Positions 17,880 to 26,359 of a stretch of 64,000 nt of DNA are shown here, in pieces. The position numbers and the translations under genes are program-made. The stretch covers positions 352,218-416,217 of the forward strand of contig NZ_JACHCM010000001.1 in assembly GCF_014200755.1 (NCBI RefSeq), read 5' to 3'. Within the stretch, counting starts at the first letter, position 1. Each line of letters begins with the position of its first letter. The notes below the pieces were generated by a model. It made no database searches and was not told the DNA's origin. It saw nothing but the letters and a program-made list of their open reading frames with translations. The stretch is from Rhodanobacter sp. ANJX3 (GTDB lineage: Bacteria > Pseudomonadota > Gammaproteobacteria > Xanthomonadales > Rhodanobacteraceae).

Positions 17880-18396
17880 GTCAGGACTCCGTCAACTGGG
17901 AACAGGCGGTATGGTGATCCTACTCTGCTTGAATCAAGTCATCATAGAAGGATGGCCGCTATAACCCGCAGAGCCGCACAATGTTTCCTTATCACGATTT
18001 CCTGCAAGACCGGAAGCGGGCGCGCTGATTTCTGAATTAAATCATTGTATGGCGCGAACAACTCGAGCAGTCTGGCACTCCAGTTCGTTATCCGCTGCCT
18101 AAGTTTTACTGCGGCACATTCTCAGGTGAGGGAGTCTCTCTGCAGACATTCCGCGCTGTAGAACTTTGTCTGGGCCATTTGCTTATGGTTTCTGCCGTGG
18201 GAGTAGAACTCGATGTGCGCAGAACAGCGGTCGAAGCCAGCCTGCGAGGTCGACGTGACGCAGACAGTTTCGCTGCCGACTTAATTTCGCATAATGTATA
18301 TTATGTCAAATCGCATTTTTATGCTTAGCGAGCTATTTCGACCCAACTGCTGCCTGGGATTGCCCTGGCGGTGTTCGTCTGCGGACCTTGGTTGCA
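17880..18396. other. Non-coding stretch of 517 bases at the presumed island edge
   Basis: I see no credible gene. The stretch is AT-richer than its flanks and carries the inverted repeat at 18283-18312. It separates the mobile-element genes from chromosomal-looking genes. Confidence 0.5.
18283..18312. repeat. Inverted repeat, possible recombination core site
   Basis: The arms AATTTCGCATAAT and ATTATGTCAAATC flank a 4-base spacer GTAT. The inner CATAAT/ATTATG pair is perfect and 10 of 13 arm positions are symmetric. Size and geometry (13-base arms, short spacer) fit the core of a tyrosine-recombinase site. The word ATATTATGT (18298-18306) also occurs at 16301-16309, over the recombinase start. 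An operator is the alternative reading. Confidence 0.45.
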
Positions 18397-18831
18397 TCAC
18401 ACGTGTGCGCGCATGCAGGTGATTGGTTCTGACGAATCATCCAATAGGTCGTCGGATAGCCGCTGCTCGATGCCCAAAGGAAACGTCTCGAAAACCTTGA
18501 GCTCGGTCCGCTCTCCGAAATAAACCGCACGACATGTTAAAGCCCCCTGTCGCAGCTCCAGGTCCGCCTTGATCCATGGATCGAGCGCTAGACCCCAGGA
18601 GAGTACCAACAATGTCCCCAGATACGCTGCCGATATGGCAATCGTCGCCAGTACAGTGAATATCCGATAACGAGTCTGTCGAACCCGCGCGAGCGCCAGG
18701 AAAGCCGCGCCACTGAGGGCAATGAAGACGATCAGCACGTTGGCCGCGGCCGACACGAACGAAACGCGTGCCATCACCGCTAACGCGACTACGACCCAAA
18801 GTATGGCCACGCCCAAGGCAACACTGCGCAT
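18397..18831 (-). CDS. Small integral membrane protein, unknown function
   Basis: The 144-residue protein has three hydrophobic segments: ALGVAILWVVVALAVMARV (residues 4-24), ANVLIVFIALSGAAFLAL (about 30-48) and VLATIAISAAYLGTLLVL (about 60-78). A soluble C-terminal part with two cysteines follows. AAGGGAA stands about 5 bases before the ATG. It lies alone on the minus strand and resembles no family I can name. Its GC content matches the downstream chromosomal genes. Confidence 0.65.
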   Translation of the reverse strand: MRSVALGVAILWVVVALAVMARVSFVSAAANVLIVFIALSGAAFLALARVRQTRYRIFTVLATIAISAAYLGTLLVLSWGLALDPWIKADLELRQGALTCRAVYFGERTELKVFETFPLGIEQRLSDDLLDDSSEPITCMRAHV

Positions 18832-18962
18832 GATTTCCCTTGCCTACATCTGGATCGACTCACGAATGGTGTTCTTCAATACGGCCCGAACGATGCCCTG
18901 AATATATCTGCTTCGGGCCAGAAGCTGACCTTCCCAGAATATAGCCGTGAGAGCTACTGTCG

Positions 18963-20180
18963 TCAGTCATTTACCGTTACGGACATAAACGACGTGGTGT
19001 TGGAACTGAGCACGACACGATTGCGCCCACCTCGTTTTGCCGCATAAAGGGCCTCGTCCGCGGCGACCACGATGCCTTTCCAGCTCTTGTTCGCGCTGGA
19101 TGTGGATGCCACGAAAATACCAATGCTCACTGTGCAGGATGATCTATCGCCTGATGGCATAACGATCGATTCTTGTTCCACGGCGCGCCTCATCCGTTCG
19201 GCGATATCTTGCACAGCTGCCGCGTGATGAATGAGCACCATGAATTCTTCGCCACCGACGCGCGCGAGGATGTCATTGTGGCGAACATGTTTCCTGAGCG
19301 TATCCGCGATGGCGACCAAGACATGATCGCCACCATCGTGTCCCCATCGGTCATTGATCGACTTGAAGTTGTCCACGTCGATCATGATCACGGCCAGATC
19401 GCCTTCGCCCTCGCCCAACTGCGCGACGCGTCGCTCGCCCTGCTCCCATATCACTCGTCGGTTGAAAACCCCAGTCAAGGGATCATGGCTGGCATAGCGA
19501 ATCATCTCCGCATCGAGTCGTCGCGTCAGTATCCAGAGAACGCCGGGGGCGATCACCCAGGTCAAAAGCATGCGCGACAACAACCCGAACGTCGATGTCG
19601 GATCCTGATTCGGGCTTGCCAGTGGATGGAAGGCCCACCAGGTCGCGCGGACCAGCAACATCAGTGCCCAAAGAAAATGGAAGGCAGCGATCAACCGCGC
19701 CACGGAACGTTTGGCTTCGTCGGTGCAACGCCAAAACGCGATACCGGTGACGACCGTAACCATCCCGGTCAACACGCCTCCGATGATGACCATCCACCGG
19801 AAATTTTCGCCCTCGCGCAGCACAATCCCCGTTTCTATCGCAGCCAAGACCAGTGCAGGGAACAAAACCCACAAGTAGCGCTTGCCCAGATTCAAATAGG
19901 TAACAACGGCCACCAAGCCGATGGCTACGCCAGTATCGATCGACAAATTGCCGACGATCCCGAGAGTCGGAAAAGAAACATGGAACGCAGGGAGAATCAA
20001 GATACCGAAACCGACCGCAAACGCAGCGTAGCTGAATCCCCACAGGCGCACTGACAAGAGTTTTTTGACTCTCGGATAGGTAAAGTACAGAGAAAAGAAA
20101 AACGCGGACGAAAAGGCTGCAAGCATGGCATTGACGATCAAAAGGGTGCCGGCATGAGCCAATCGTGCAATGGATTCCAT
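18963..20180 (-). CDS. Membrane-bound GGDEF diguanylate cyclase
   Basis: The 405-residue protein has about seven hydrophobic segments in its first 240 residues, then a GGDEF domain: DPLTGVFNRR, DVDNFKSINDRWGHDGGD, the active-site loop RVGGEEF and DEALYAAKRGGRN. GGEEF is a functional variant of the motif, so it should make cyclic di-GMP from two GTP. No RxxD inhibitory site is obvious before it. I chose the start at 20180 because AAAGGAGGGG stands just before it; a longer in-frame start at 20231 lacks such a site. The membrane part probably senses an unknown signal. Confidence 0.88.
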   Translation of the reverse strand: MESIARLAHAGTLLIVNAMLAAFSSAFFFSLYFTYPRVKKLLSVRLWGFSYAAFAVGFGILILPAFHVSFPTLGIVGNLSIDTGVAIGLVAVVTYLNLGKRYLWVLFPALVLAAIETGIVLREGENFRWMVIIGGVLTGMVTVVTGIAFWRCTDEAKRSVARLIAAFHFLWALMLLVRATWWAFHPLASPNQDPTSTFGLLSRMLLTWVIAPGVLWILTRRLDAEMIRYASHDPLTGVFNRRVIWEQGERRVAQLGEGEGDLAVIMIDVDNFKSINDRWGHDGGDHVLVAIADTLRKHVRHNDILARVGGEEFMVLIHHAAAVQDIAERMRRAVEQESIVMPSGDRSSCTVSIGIFVASTSSANKSWKGIVVAADEALYAAKRGGRNRVVLSSNTTSFMSVTVND

Positions 20181-20655
20181 GACCCCTCCTTTCGTAATCC
20201 ACCGTATATCAGCAGTCTCAGGAATGGGCAACGGATTTTGGGGCCACGCGCTACGCCATGGCGAATCATCGGTGGGGAACTAGCTGACTTTCGGCGTGGC
20301 GTCAGCTGGCAAGCGCAGGTTCTGCGTTTCTAAACGATGGCGCAACATATTGCTCGCTCCCGCTTGCAGGTCGTTGTTGCCGGGCCGCACCCATCGGCTT
20401 CTTCCGTTCGTTCCTCATGCTATTCCCATCGCCAGCGGTTGGCGCTCGCTCAGTTCGCGGTCAACCGGATAGCGAATCGGCTCGCGCCAGGGCGGCGCGC
20501 CCGCCACTTTTCGTCACGCACATGGACTCCCGATTCGGGCTGGAAGCGCCCGATTGGTTCTTCGACAGGACGCTTCTTTACGTCCCATCGCTTCACGCCA
20601 TGGATTGAACCTTCGGATCAGGGCGCTGCGCCAAACCCGGGGAGCGCCGTATGCG
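20181..20655. other. Intergenic stretch of 475 bases
   Basis: This interval should hold the promoter of the diguanylate cyclase and the 3' untranslated part of the OmpA-like gene (both minus strand). Open frames on the plus strand here are Arg/Ser/Pro-rich and lack ribosome sites. I see nothing else in it. Confidence 0.4.
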
Positions 20656-21327
20656 CTACCACCGCGGCTGATCGCTCACATAGGTGACAATTTCGACGCG
20701 TCGATTCGGTTGCAAGCACTGGATCAGCGTATTGCGGCTCCCGTTCGAGCACTGAACGATCGGGTCCTGGCTGCCGAGCCCTTCGGCGTGGATCTTTTCT
20801 GCCGGTAGTCCTTGGGCGATCAGTTCCGCTTTTACTGCCTCGGCGCGCCGTTGTGACAGGTCTAAGTTATAAGCGTCGGTACCGAGCCGATCGGTATATC
20901 CGCGCACTTCGACGTGCCCAAACGGATTGGTCCGCAGGCGCGCCGCGATCTGCGCGATATCGGCAAGGCCTTGCGGCCGAATGTCGTTGACGCTGCCCTT
21001 GTCGAAGGGAAAAAGCGCGTCTGCCGATAGACGCTCCACCCGCGGCGGCGGCGGTGCAGGCGGCGGAGGCGGAGGGACAACGACGACCCGATAGGGGGCT
21101 GGTTCAACCACGACAGGCGCCCATACACCCGGTGTCCATACGTAAGCGCCATGCGCCCAGCGCCAATAGCCCGAATGCCACACCATTCCCCTGCGCGGAG
21201 GCGGAAGCCTTTCGTAGTGATACACGGGCGGCGGTACGACCACGATCTGTGCACTGGCCATGATCGGAACCAGCAAACCCGTTGCGCTGGCCAGCTGGGC
21301 GACGAACGTCATGAGTTTTCGTTTCAT
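20656..21327 (-). CDS. OmpA-family outer-membrane protein with YXWGQ-like N-terminus
   Basis: The 223-residue protein has a signal peptide ending near ASAQ (residues 24-27). A region rich in Trp and Tyr (WHSGYWRWAHGAYVW) follows, then a proline-rich linker (about 80-95). The C-terminal OmpA/peptidoglycan-binding domain shows HVEVRGYTDRLGTDAYNLDLS and QRRAEAVKAEL and ends QPNRRVEIV. OmpA domains anchor the outer membrane to peptidoglycan. Two cysteines (QCSNGS and QCLQPN) may form a disulfide. A near-palindrome lies 36 bases upstream of the start. Confidence 0.88.
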   Translation of the reverse strand: MKRKLMTFVAQLASATGLLVPIMASAQIVVVPPPVYHYERLPPPRRGMVWHSGYWRWAHGAYVWTPGVWAPVVVEPAPYRVVVVPPPPPPAPPPPRVERLSADALFPFDKGSVNDIRPQGLADIAQIAARLRTNPFGHVEVRGYTDRLGTDAYNLDLSQRRAEAVKAELIAQGLPAEKIHAEGLGSQDPIVQCSNGSRNTLIQCLQPNRRVEIVTYVSDQPRW

Positions 21328-21760
21328 ATCGATGGCTCGCGAAATTTAAAATGTTGCATATACCGCCGTATACGACGGAACCGGCCCGACGCGAATGGCG
21401 TTTACGCTGACAAATTAACGACGGTGTCGCTCGCGACGTTGACAGGGTATGACCGACCCGGCGATCGGGTATTTAGCATTCGTTGCGATTGCTTTGGCTG
21501 TACATAGCTTACGTCGGAGCCCTTCCCCGCCATCGGTACGACGGCCTGCGACACCAGCGCGGCGCGTGCCGGCTTCCGGCGCCGATGATTGGTTTGCCGC
21601 CTTGACCCGCATAGGCCCGACGCTGGCAACATAGCGGCGCCGGGCCAACGTTTCTGCCTGCCACCTTGCGATACACATGCACCGCGGCAGGTTCGAAGGG
21701 CGCTGCCCTTGCCGCCGTACGACAGTCTATCCGCTTTAGAAAAGATGGCTGGTCATCTAT
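21328..21760. other. Intergenic stretch of 433 bases
   Basis: No credible gene. It holds the promoter side of the OmpA-like gene, including a near-palindrome at 21363-21378, and the 3' side of the alpha/beta hydrolase gene. Confidence 0.4.
21363..21378. promoter_or_regulatory. 16-base near-palindrome upstream of the OmpA-like gene
   Basis: CCGCCGTATACGACGG is symmetric except for one base pair, with a perfect CGTATACG core. It lies 36 to 51 bases before the OmpA-like start codon, a usual place for an operator. No binding protein is suggested by sequence. Confidence 0.4.
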
Positions 21761-22537
21761 CTATGGTGCGGCATGAGTCGCTGCCTGCTCGATCAAAGCG
21801 GCCACTTCTTTCGGGTGCGATTCGTAAACCGAGTGACTGGCGCCCTTCACTTCTATCGTGTGACTGTGGGCGCGCTTGGCGTACATCCGCTCGAGATCGG
21901 GATTGATGATGCGGTCGGCTGTGGCCACGGCGTACCAGCTCGGCTTGCTCTTCCAGGCCGGTTGACCGGCGGGCACGGTGAATACCGATGCGGCGGTGAG
22001 CTCCTGCGCGTTCGCTTCGAACTGCGCCTGCTTCAGCGGCAGATCGGCGGCGAAATCGGCTGGGTAGTGCGCCGGGTCCAGATACAGAAAACCATCGGCG
22101 GTCTTCTTGACGTCGTTGGTCTTGCTGGTGGCGTTCGGATAAAGCTTGCCGTTGGAGACTTCGGTCTCTCCCTGATCGAGCGCATGCGCCGCTATATAGA
22201 CAAGTCCGACCACCTTGGGATCATTGCCTACGTCGGTGATGATGGCGCCGCCGTAGCTGTGGCCGACGAGAATGGTCGGGCCATCCTGCCTATCGACAGT
22301 GCGCTTCACCGCGGTGACATCGTCGTCGAACGAGGTCAGCGGATGCTCGGCCACGGAGACGTGGTAGCCATCCTTGACCAGAATGTCGTACACGGGTTTC
22401 CAGCCGCTGCCGTTGACCCATGCGCCGTGCACGAGAACGATGTTGTGCACCGGGGTTGCCGCCATGGCCGTGCTGGATAACGTGGCCAGCGCCAGCGCCG
22501 TGGCTAGAAAAAGGCTCTTGGTGGTGTTGATTTTCAT
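21761..22537 (-). CDS. Secreted alpha/beta hydrolase
   Basis: The 258-residue protein has a signal peptide (hydrophobic SLFLATALALATL, cleavage near AMA-A, residue 27). An alpha/beta hydrolase fold follows: HNIVLVHGAWVNGSGW, the nucleophile elbow GHSYGG (Ser in the middle), and a late His in KGASHSVYES. These give a Ser-Asp-His triad. It resembles the salicylate esterase/EstC-like group often annotated only as hydrolase. It is divergent from the LysR regulator with 134 bases between starts, the classic arrangement for a regulator and its target. The natural substrate is unknown. Confidence 0.85.
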   Translation of the reverse strand: MKINTTKSLFLATALALATLSSTAMAATPVHNIVLVHGAWVNGSGWKPVYDILVKDGYHVSVAEHPLTSFDDDVTAVKRTVDRQDGPTILVGHSYGGAIITDVGNDPKVVGLVYIAAHALDQGETEVSNGKLYPNATSKTNDVKKTADGFLYLDPAHYPADFAADLPLKQAQFEANAQELTAASVFTVPAGQPAWKSKPSWYAVATADRIINPDLERMYAKRAHSHTIEVKGASHSVYESHPKEVAALIEQAATHAAP

Positions 22538-22671
22538 CGTCGTGTCCTTGGGGATGGGGGAAAGCTATCGTTTAGACTGCAGGCCGTGCTTGTTCATCAG
22601 GCAAATCGATCGTAATCCCTTCGGCGCTGCCGATTTATGAAGTTATCAGACGCCATTTAGAGGGATATCCG

Positions 22672-23520
22672 ATGCGCCCGCTGCCCTCCGATCTTCTGCG
22701 CACCTTTGTCGTTGTCGCACAGACCGGCAGCTTCACCGTGGCCGCCGACCACGTGAGCTTGTCGCAGTCCACCGTCAGCCAGCACATTCGCCGGCTCGAG
22801 GATGTGGTGGGCCAGCCACTGTTCGAACGGGACACGCGCAATGTCAGGCTGTCGCCGCACGGCGAAACGCTGCAACGCTACGCCGAAAAAATTCTGGCCT
22901 TGATGGACGAGGCGATGACGAGCCTGTGCGGGCCGCCGTTGAATGGCACCGTGCGCGTCGGCCTGCCGGAGGACTTTGCCTCCACGCGGCTGACCACCGC
23001 ACTGGCCAGCTTCGCGCAGCGCAATCCGGAAGTCGAACTGGTGATCGGCACCGGCCTCAGCGGCGATCTTTTTCGCGAACTGGACGAAGGTCGATATGAT
23101 CTGGTGTTTGCTAAACGGCTCAGCGGCAGCCAGCGCGGTACGATCGTGCGCACGGAACCGCTGCACTGGTGCGGTAGCCCTACGTCGCCGTTGACCCATG
23201 GCGAATCCGTACTGCCGTTGGCGGTACATCCCGAGCCGAGCGTCACACGTCGACGGATGTTCGAGGCGTTGAAAGCCGCCGGCCGTCCGTACCGGCTGGC
23301 CATCGTCAGCAGCAACATCATGGTGATCCAGGCCGCGGTCATGGCTGGGCTGGGCATCAGTGCGTTTGCCGGCTATGCGATTCCCGACGGTCTGGTGCGT
23401 CTCGATCTCGGTCTGCCGGAACTGGGTTCTCTCGATTACGTCATCGATCGACAGCCGTCGGTATCGCAAGCCGCGCTGGCGCTGGAAATGGTGCTTACCG
23501 ATGCGGCGGGCGAACTTTGA
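22672..23520 (+). CDS. LysR-family transcriptional regulator
   Basis: The 282-residue protein begins with the LysR winged helix-turn-helix: DLLRTFVVVAQTGSFTVAA, LSQSTVSQHIRRLE, PLFERDTRNVRLSPHGE (residues 7-64). A periplasmic-binding-like effector domain follows. It probably controls the divergent hydrolase and itself from the shared 134-base gap, as is usual for this family; I could not pick out one clear T-N11-A box. The stop is followed by a hairpin shared with the converging permease gene. Confidence 0.9.
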   Translation: MRPLPSDLLRTFVVVAQTGSFTVAADHVSLSQSTVSQHIRRLEDVVGQPLFERDTRNVRLSPHGETLQRYAEKILALMDEAMTSLCGPPLNGTVRVGLPEDFASTRLTTALASFAQRNPEVELVIGTGLSGDLFRELDEGRYDLVFAKRLSGSQRGTIVRTEPLHWCGSPTSPLTHGESVLPLAVHPEPSVTRRRMFEALKAAGRPYRLAIVSSNIMVIQAAVMAGLGISAFAGYAIPDGLVRLDLGLPELGSLDYVIDRQPSVSQAALALEMVLTDAAGEL

Positions 23521-23533
23521 CGTTGAGGCGTGG

Positions 23534-23570
23534 GGCAAAGGGCGCGTTGGCTAAATCCCTCGCCCTTGCC
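23534..23570. terminator. Hairpin between converging LysR and permease genes
   Basis: The arms GGCAAAGGGCG (23534-23544) and CGCCCTTGCC (23561-23570) pair with one bulged A around a 16-base loop. The position between two converging stops supports a shared terminator, though there is no clean T-run. Confidence 0.5.
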
Positions 23571-23579
23571 AACGTAAAA

Positions 23580-25499
23580 CTAAGGTTTGACGTTTTGACC
23601 GTCACGCGGAAAGCGGGCGATGGCCTGCTGCGCGGCTTCTTCCAGTGAGGTGACTACCTGGTTGACGCCGGGATCGGGCGGTGTATTTTCCGGCAGGGTC
23701 AGCAGCGCGGGAAGAAATACGGCGAGAATGCAGGCGTCGGGAAACCGGCGGCGCATTTCACTGGCCACCACGGCACTGCCCTCTCGTTCCTTGGTCGGCG
23801 ACGCGCTGACGATGTAGACCATCGAGACGCCGTCGCGCGTCACTTCCGGCGGCGGATCGGCTTCCAGCGTTTCGATATCCTGGATCGACAGATGGCGCGC
23901 GTCGATATTCAGATCGCGCAGGATGCGCGCGAGAATTTCGGTGGCCAGATCGTCGCCGATCGTGCCCAGGCCCGTGCACAGCACCACCGAGCGCGGCGCC
24001 ACAACCAGCGGCCCCTGCCAGCGCCCGCTCACGCTTTCGCGCCGCTGACGCAGCACCTGACCGATGCTGGAGCCTTCGAGCACCGACGCCGAGCGACGCC
24101 AGCGGGAATGCTTGCGCCCCTGACTGCCGAGCGATTCGATGACTCGCACGATCGCGCTGCGGACCACCACCTGCTGGCCCGGATCGATCAGCCCGTTCAT
24201 CAAATCGATGCGGGTGAGCTGCAGTGCCGGCAGCAATACGGCGTCGCAGTAGGCGGCGAAGGATTTGCGCTTTAGAAAGATGCGCGCGCTGGCGATGATC
24301 TCGTCGGAGTCGCCCGAAATCGCACGCTGATAAAAGCGCTGCGGCATGGTGAGCGCCGGCAGATCGCCGAGCAGGATATCCAGCAAATTCAGCGCTTTGA
24401 CATGGCGGCCTGCCACGACCAGACACAGCGTCAGCGGCGTCGACATGATCAGTCCGACGGGCCCCCACAGCCAGCTCCAGAAAATCGCGGCGACCACCAC
24501 CGCCAGCGGTGACAGCCCGGTGGTATGACCGTACAGCTGCGGCTCGACCAATTGCCCGACAACCGTTTCGACCACCATATAAAGGCCGATCGTCATCAGC
24601 ATCAGCGACCAGCCCGGATCGACCGCCGCCGCCAGCAAGGTGGCAAGAATCGCCGCCAGCCACACGCCGACATACGGCACGAAACGCAGGATGGCCGTGA
24701 GGGTGGCCCACAGCGGTGCATTGGGCACGCCGATGATGACCAACCCCAGCCAAATCACCAGACCCACGCCGAAGTTCACCGCGAACTGCGAGACGAAAAA
24801 GCGCGAAAGCCGCTCGCCGGCGTCGTTGATGGCTTCCGTGGTCGTGCGCAAATCGGCGCCGCCCGCCAGTCGGATGAAACGGTCACGCAAGGACTCGTGT
24901 TCCAGCAGCACGAAAATCAGTACGACCAGCACGATGCCGGCTGTCTGCAGCGGCGGCCAGATCGACGAAAAAATGCGCGTGACCACGCCCATCGGACTGG
25001 GCGGCGGCGTGCGGATTTCCACCGGCACGATGCTGGTCGATGCCTTCAGGCTCTGCTGTGCATCGGCCACTTGTTCGGGCTGTTCGCTCGTGTGATCGCC
25101 GAACTGGCTTGCCACCCGACCGATCTCGTCCTGCACGGCTTCGAGGCGGCCCGCCGTGAGTTTGCTCAGCGCCTGGATCTTGGTGTGCACCGTTTGCTCG
25201 TACTGCGGCAGGCTGCTGGCCATATGCGCAACCTGGGAGCCGATGATGGTGGCGAGTCCCGCCAGAAACATCACCAGCACCAGCACGGCGATCAGCACGG
25301 AAAGCGCATGGCCAAGGCCGATCTTGCGCAGCCAATGTACCGGTGGCGCGATCAGCAGACTCAGAATCAGCGCCAGCGTGATCGGCACCAGCACTTCCCT
25401 GCCCAGATATAGCAGGGCCAGCACCGTGGCGCTGGTGATAATGGCTATCGCGCGCGAATGCGCGGGAGCGGCGGGCAGCGGATCAGATGCGGTCGGCAT
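23580..25499 (-). CDS. AI-2E family (PerM-like) permease with C-terminal cytosolic domain
   Basis: The 639-residue protein has the AI-2E transporter topology. An N-terminal pair of helices (ITSATVLALLYLGREVLVPITLA region) is followed by a long extracytoplasmic segment (about 85-170) and five or six further helices, with signature PNAPLWATLTAILRFVPYVG and SPLAVVVAAIFWSWLWGPVG. Family members are usually about 350-400 residues. The remaining 240 residues form a soluble domain containing VVLCTGLGTIGDDLATEI, which looks like a Rossmann-type fold. Long AI-2E proteins like this occur in proteobacteria but the role of the extra domain is unknown. Whether it moves AI-2 is unproven for most members. 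Confidence 0.85.
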   Translation of the reverse strand: MPTASDPLPAAPAHSRAIAIITSATVLALLYLGREVLVPITLALILSLLIAPPVHWLRKIGLGHALSVLIAVLVLVMFLAGLATIIGSQVAHMASSLPQYEQTVHTKIQALSKLTAGRLEAVQDEIGRVASQFGDHTSEQPEQVADAQQSLKASTSIVPVEIRTPPPSPMGVVTRIFSSIWPPLQTAGIVLVVLIFVLLEHESLRDRFIRLAGGADLRTTTEAINDAGERLSRFFVSQFAVNFGVGLVIWLGLVIIGVPNAPLWATLTAILRFVPYVGVWLAAILATLLAAAVDPGWSLMLMTIGLYMVVETVVGQLVEPQLYGHTTGLSPLAVVVAAIFWSWLWGPVGLIMSTPLTLCLVVAGRHVKALNLLDILLGDLPALTMPQRFYQRAISGDSDEIIASARIFLKRKSFAAYCDAVLLPALQLTRIDLMNGLIDPGQQVVVRSAIVRVIESLGSQGRKHSRWRRSASVLEGSSIGQVLRQRRESVSGRWQGPLVVAPRSVVLCTGLGTIGDDLATEILARILRDLNIDARHLSIQDIETLEADPPPEVTRDGVSMVYIVSASPTKEREGSAVVASEMRRRFPDACILAVFLPALLTLPENTPPDPGVNQVVTSLEEAAQQAIARFPRDGQNVKP

Positions 25500-25616
25500 A
25501 GGCAGGCTCCTGATCGTGGAGGTTCAAACGTGGCTGATCAGGTCGCTACCTTAGCAAGACACAGGGCCGGGAAACCGCGGATCCATGGAACAAGCCTTCG
25601 CCTTCGATGCCGGCGA

Positions 25617-26228
25617 TTATTCGCCGCCCTTCTCCATCGCACGTCGATAGGCCGGCCGGGCCGCCATGCGCCGGTTGAAAGCGGCCAGGTGCGGAAACGC
25701 CTTCTCGCCGGCCAACCGTTCGGCGAACTGCGTGACGAAGATCAGCTGGATGTCCGCGCCGGTCAGTTCGTTGCCCACGAAGAAATCGCGCGAGGCGAGC
25801 TGGTCGTTGAGAAAGCCCAGATGATTCTGCATTTCGCCGTCGATGCGCGGCCACAGTGGCGTGGCCGCCTCGCCGAGACGGCTGGTATAGAACTTCAGCA
25901 GCAGCGGCAGCATGGCCGAACCTTCGGCGTAATGCAGAAACTCGATGTAACGGTTGTAGTCGGACGTATCCGGCGTCGGCGCCAGGCGACCGTTGCCGTA
26001 GCGGCGGATCAGATACTCCACGATGGCGCCGGACTCGAAAATCACCTCGTCGCCATCGCGAATCACCGGCGCCTTGCCCAGCGGATGGATCTTCAAAAGC
26101 GCCGGCGGCGCCAAACGGGTTTTCGGATCGCGCTGGTATTTGACGATCTTGTATTCCAGACCGAGTTCTTCCAGCAGCCAGGTAATGCGGCGCGAGCGCG
26201 ACTCGTTGAGGTGATGCAATTCGATCAT
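25617..26228 (-). CDS. Glutathione S-transferase
   Basis: The 203-residue protein has an N-terminal thioredoxin-like domain (IELHHLNESRSRRITWLLEELG; KAPVIRDGD with the cis-Pro; FESGAIVEYLI, residues 2-75). An all-helical C-terminal domain follows with the N-capping motif LTGADIQLIF. It conjugates or reduces substrates with glutathione. The N-terminal region has Ser rather than Tyr or Cys near the usual catalytic place (NESRSRR), as in theta or beta-like classes. It stands alone, with no operon partner. Confidence 0.9.
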   Translation of the reverse strand: MIELHHLNESRSRRITWLLEELGLEYKIVKYQRDPKTRLAPPALLKIHPLGKAPVIRDGDEVIFESGAIVEYLIRRYGNGRLAPTPDTSDYNRYIEFLHYAEGSAMLPLLLKFYTSRLGEAATPLWPRIDGEMQNHLGFLNDQLASRDFFVGNELTGADIQLIFVTQFAERLAGEKAFPHLAAFNRRMAARPAYRRAMEKGGE

Positions 26229-26359
26229 GGCGTGGTCCTTGAGTAGGTCGCGAATTTTATTTCAACGAACCGTATCGGGGGTGGCGTGAAAGCTTTTCAT
26301 AGCCATCAAAACAGTGAAACCATGGCCCGAGCGAATCGCCGAAAAATCACCGCATCGAG

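Noticed and set aside
18283-18312. Inverted repeat considered as a loxP site because of arm size and spacer
   Set aside because: The sequence differs from loxP and the spacer is 4 bases rather than 8; only the general geometry is similar.
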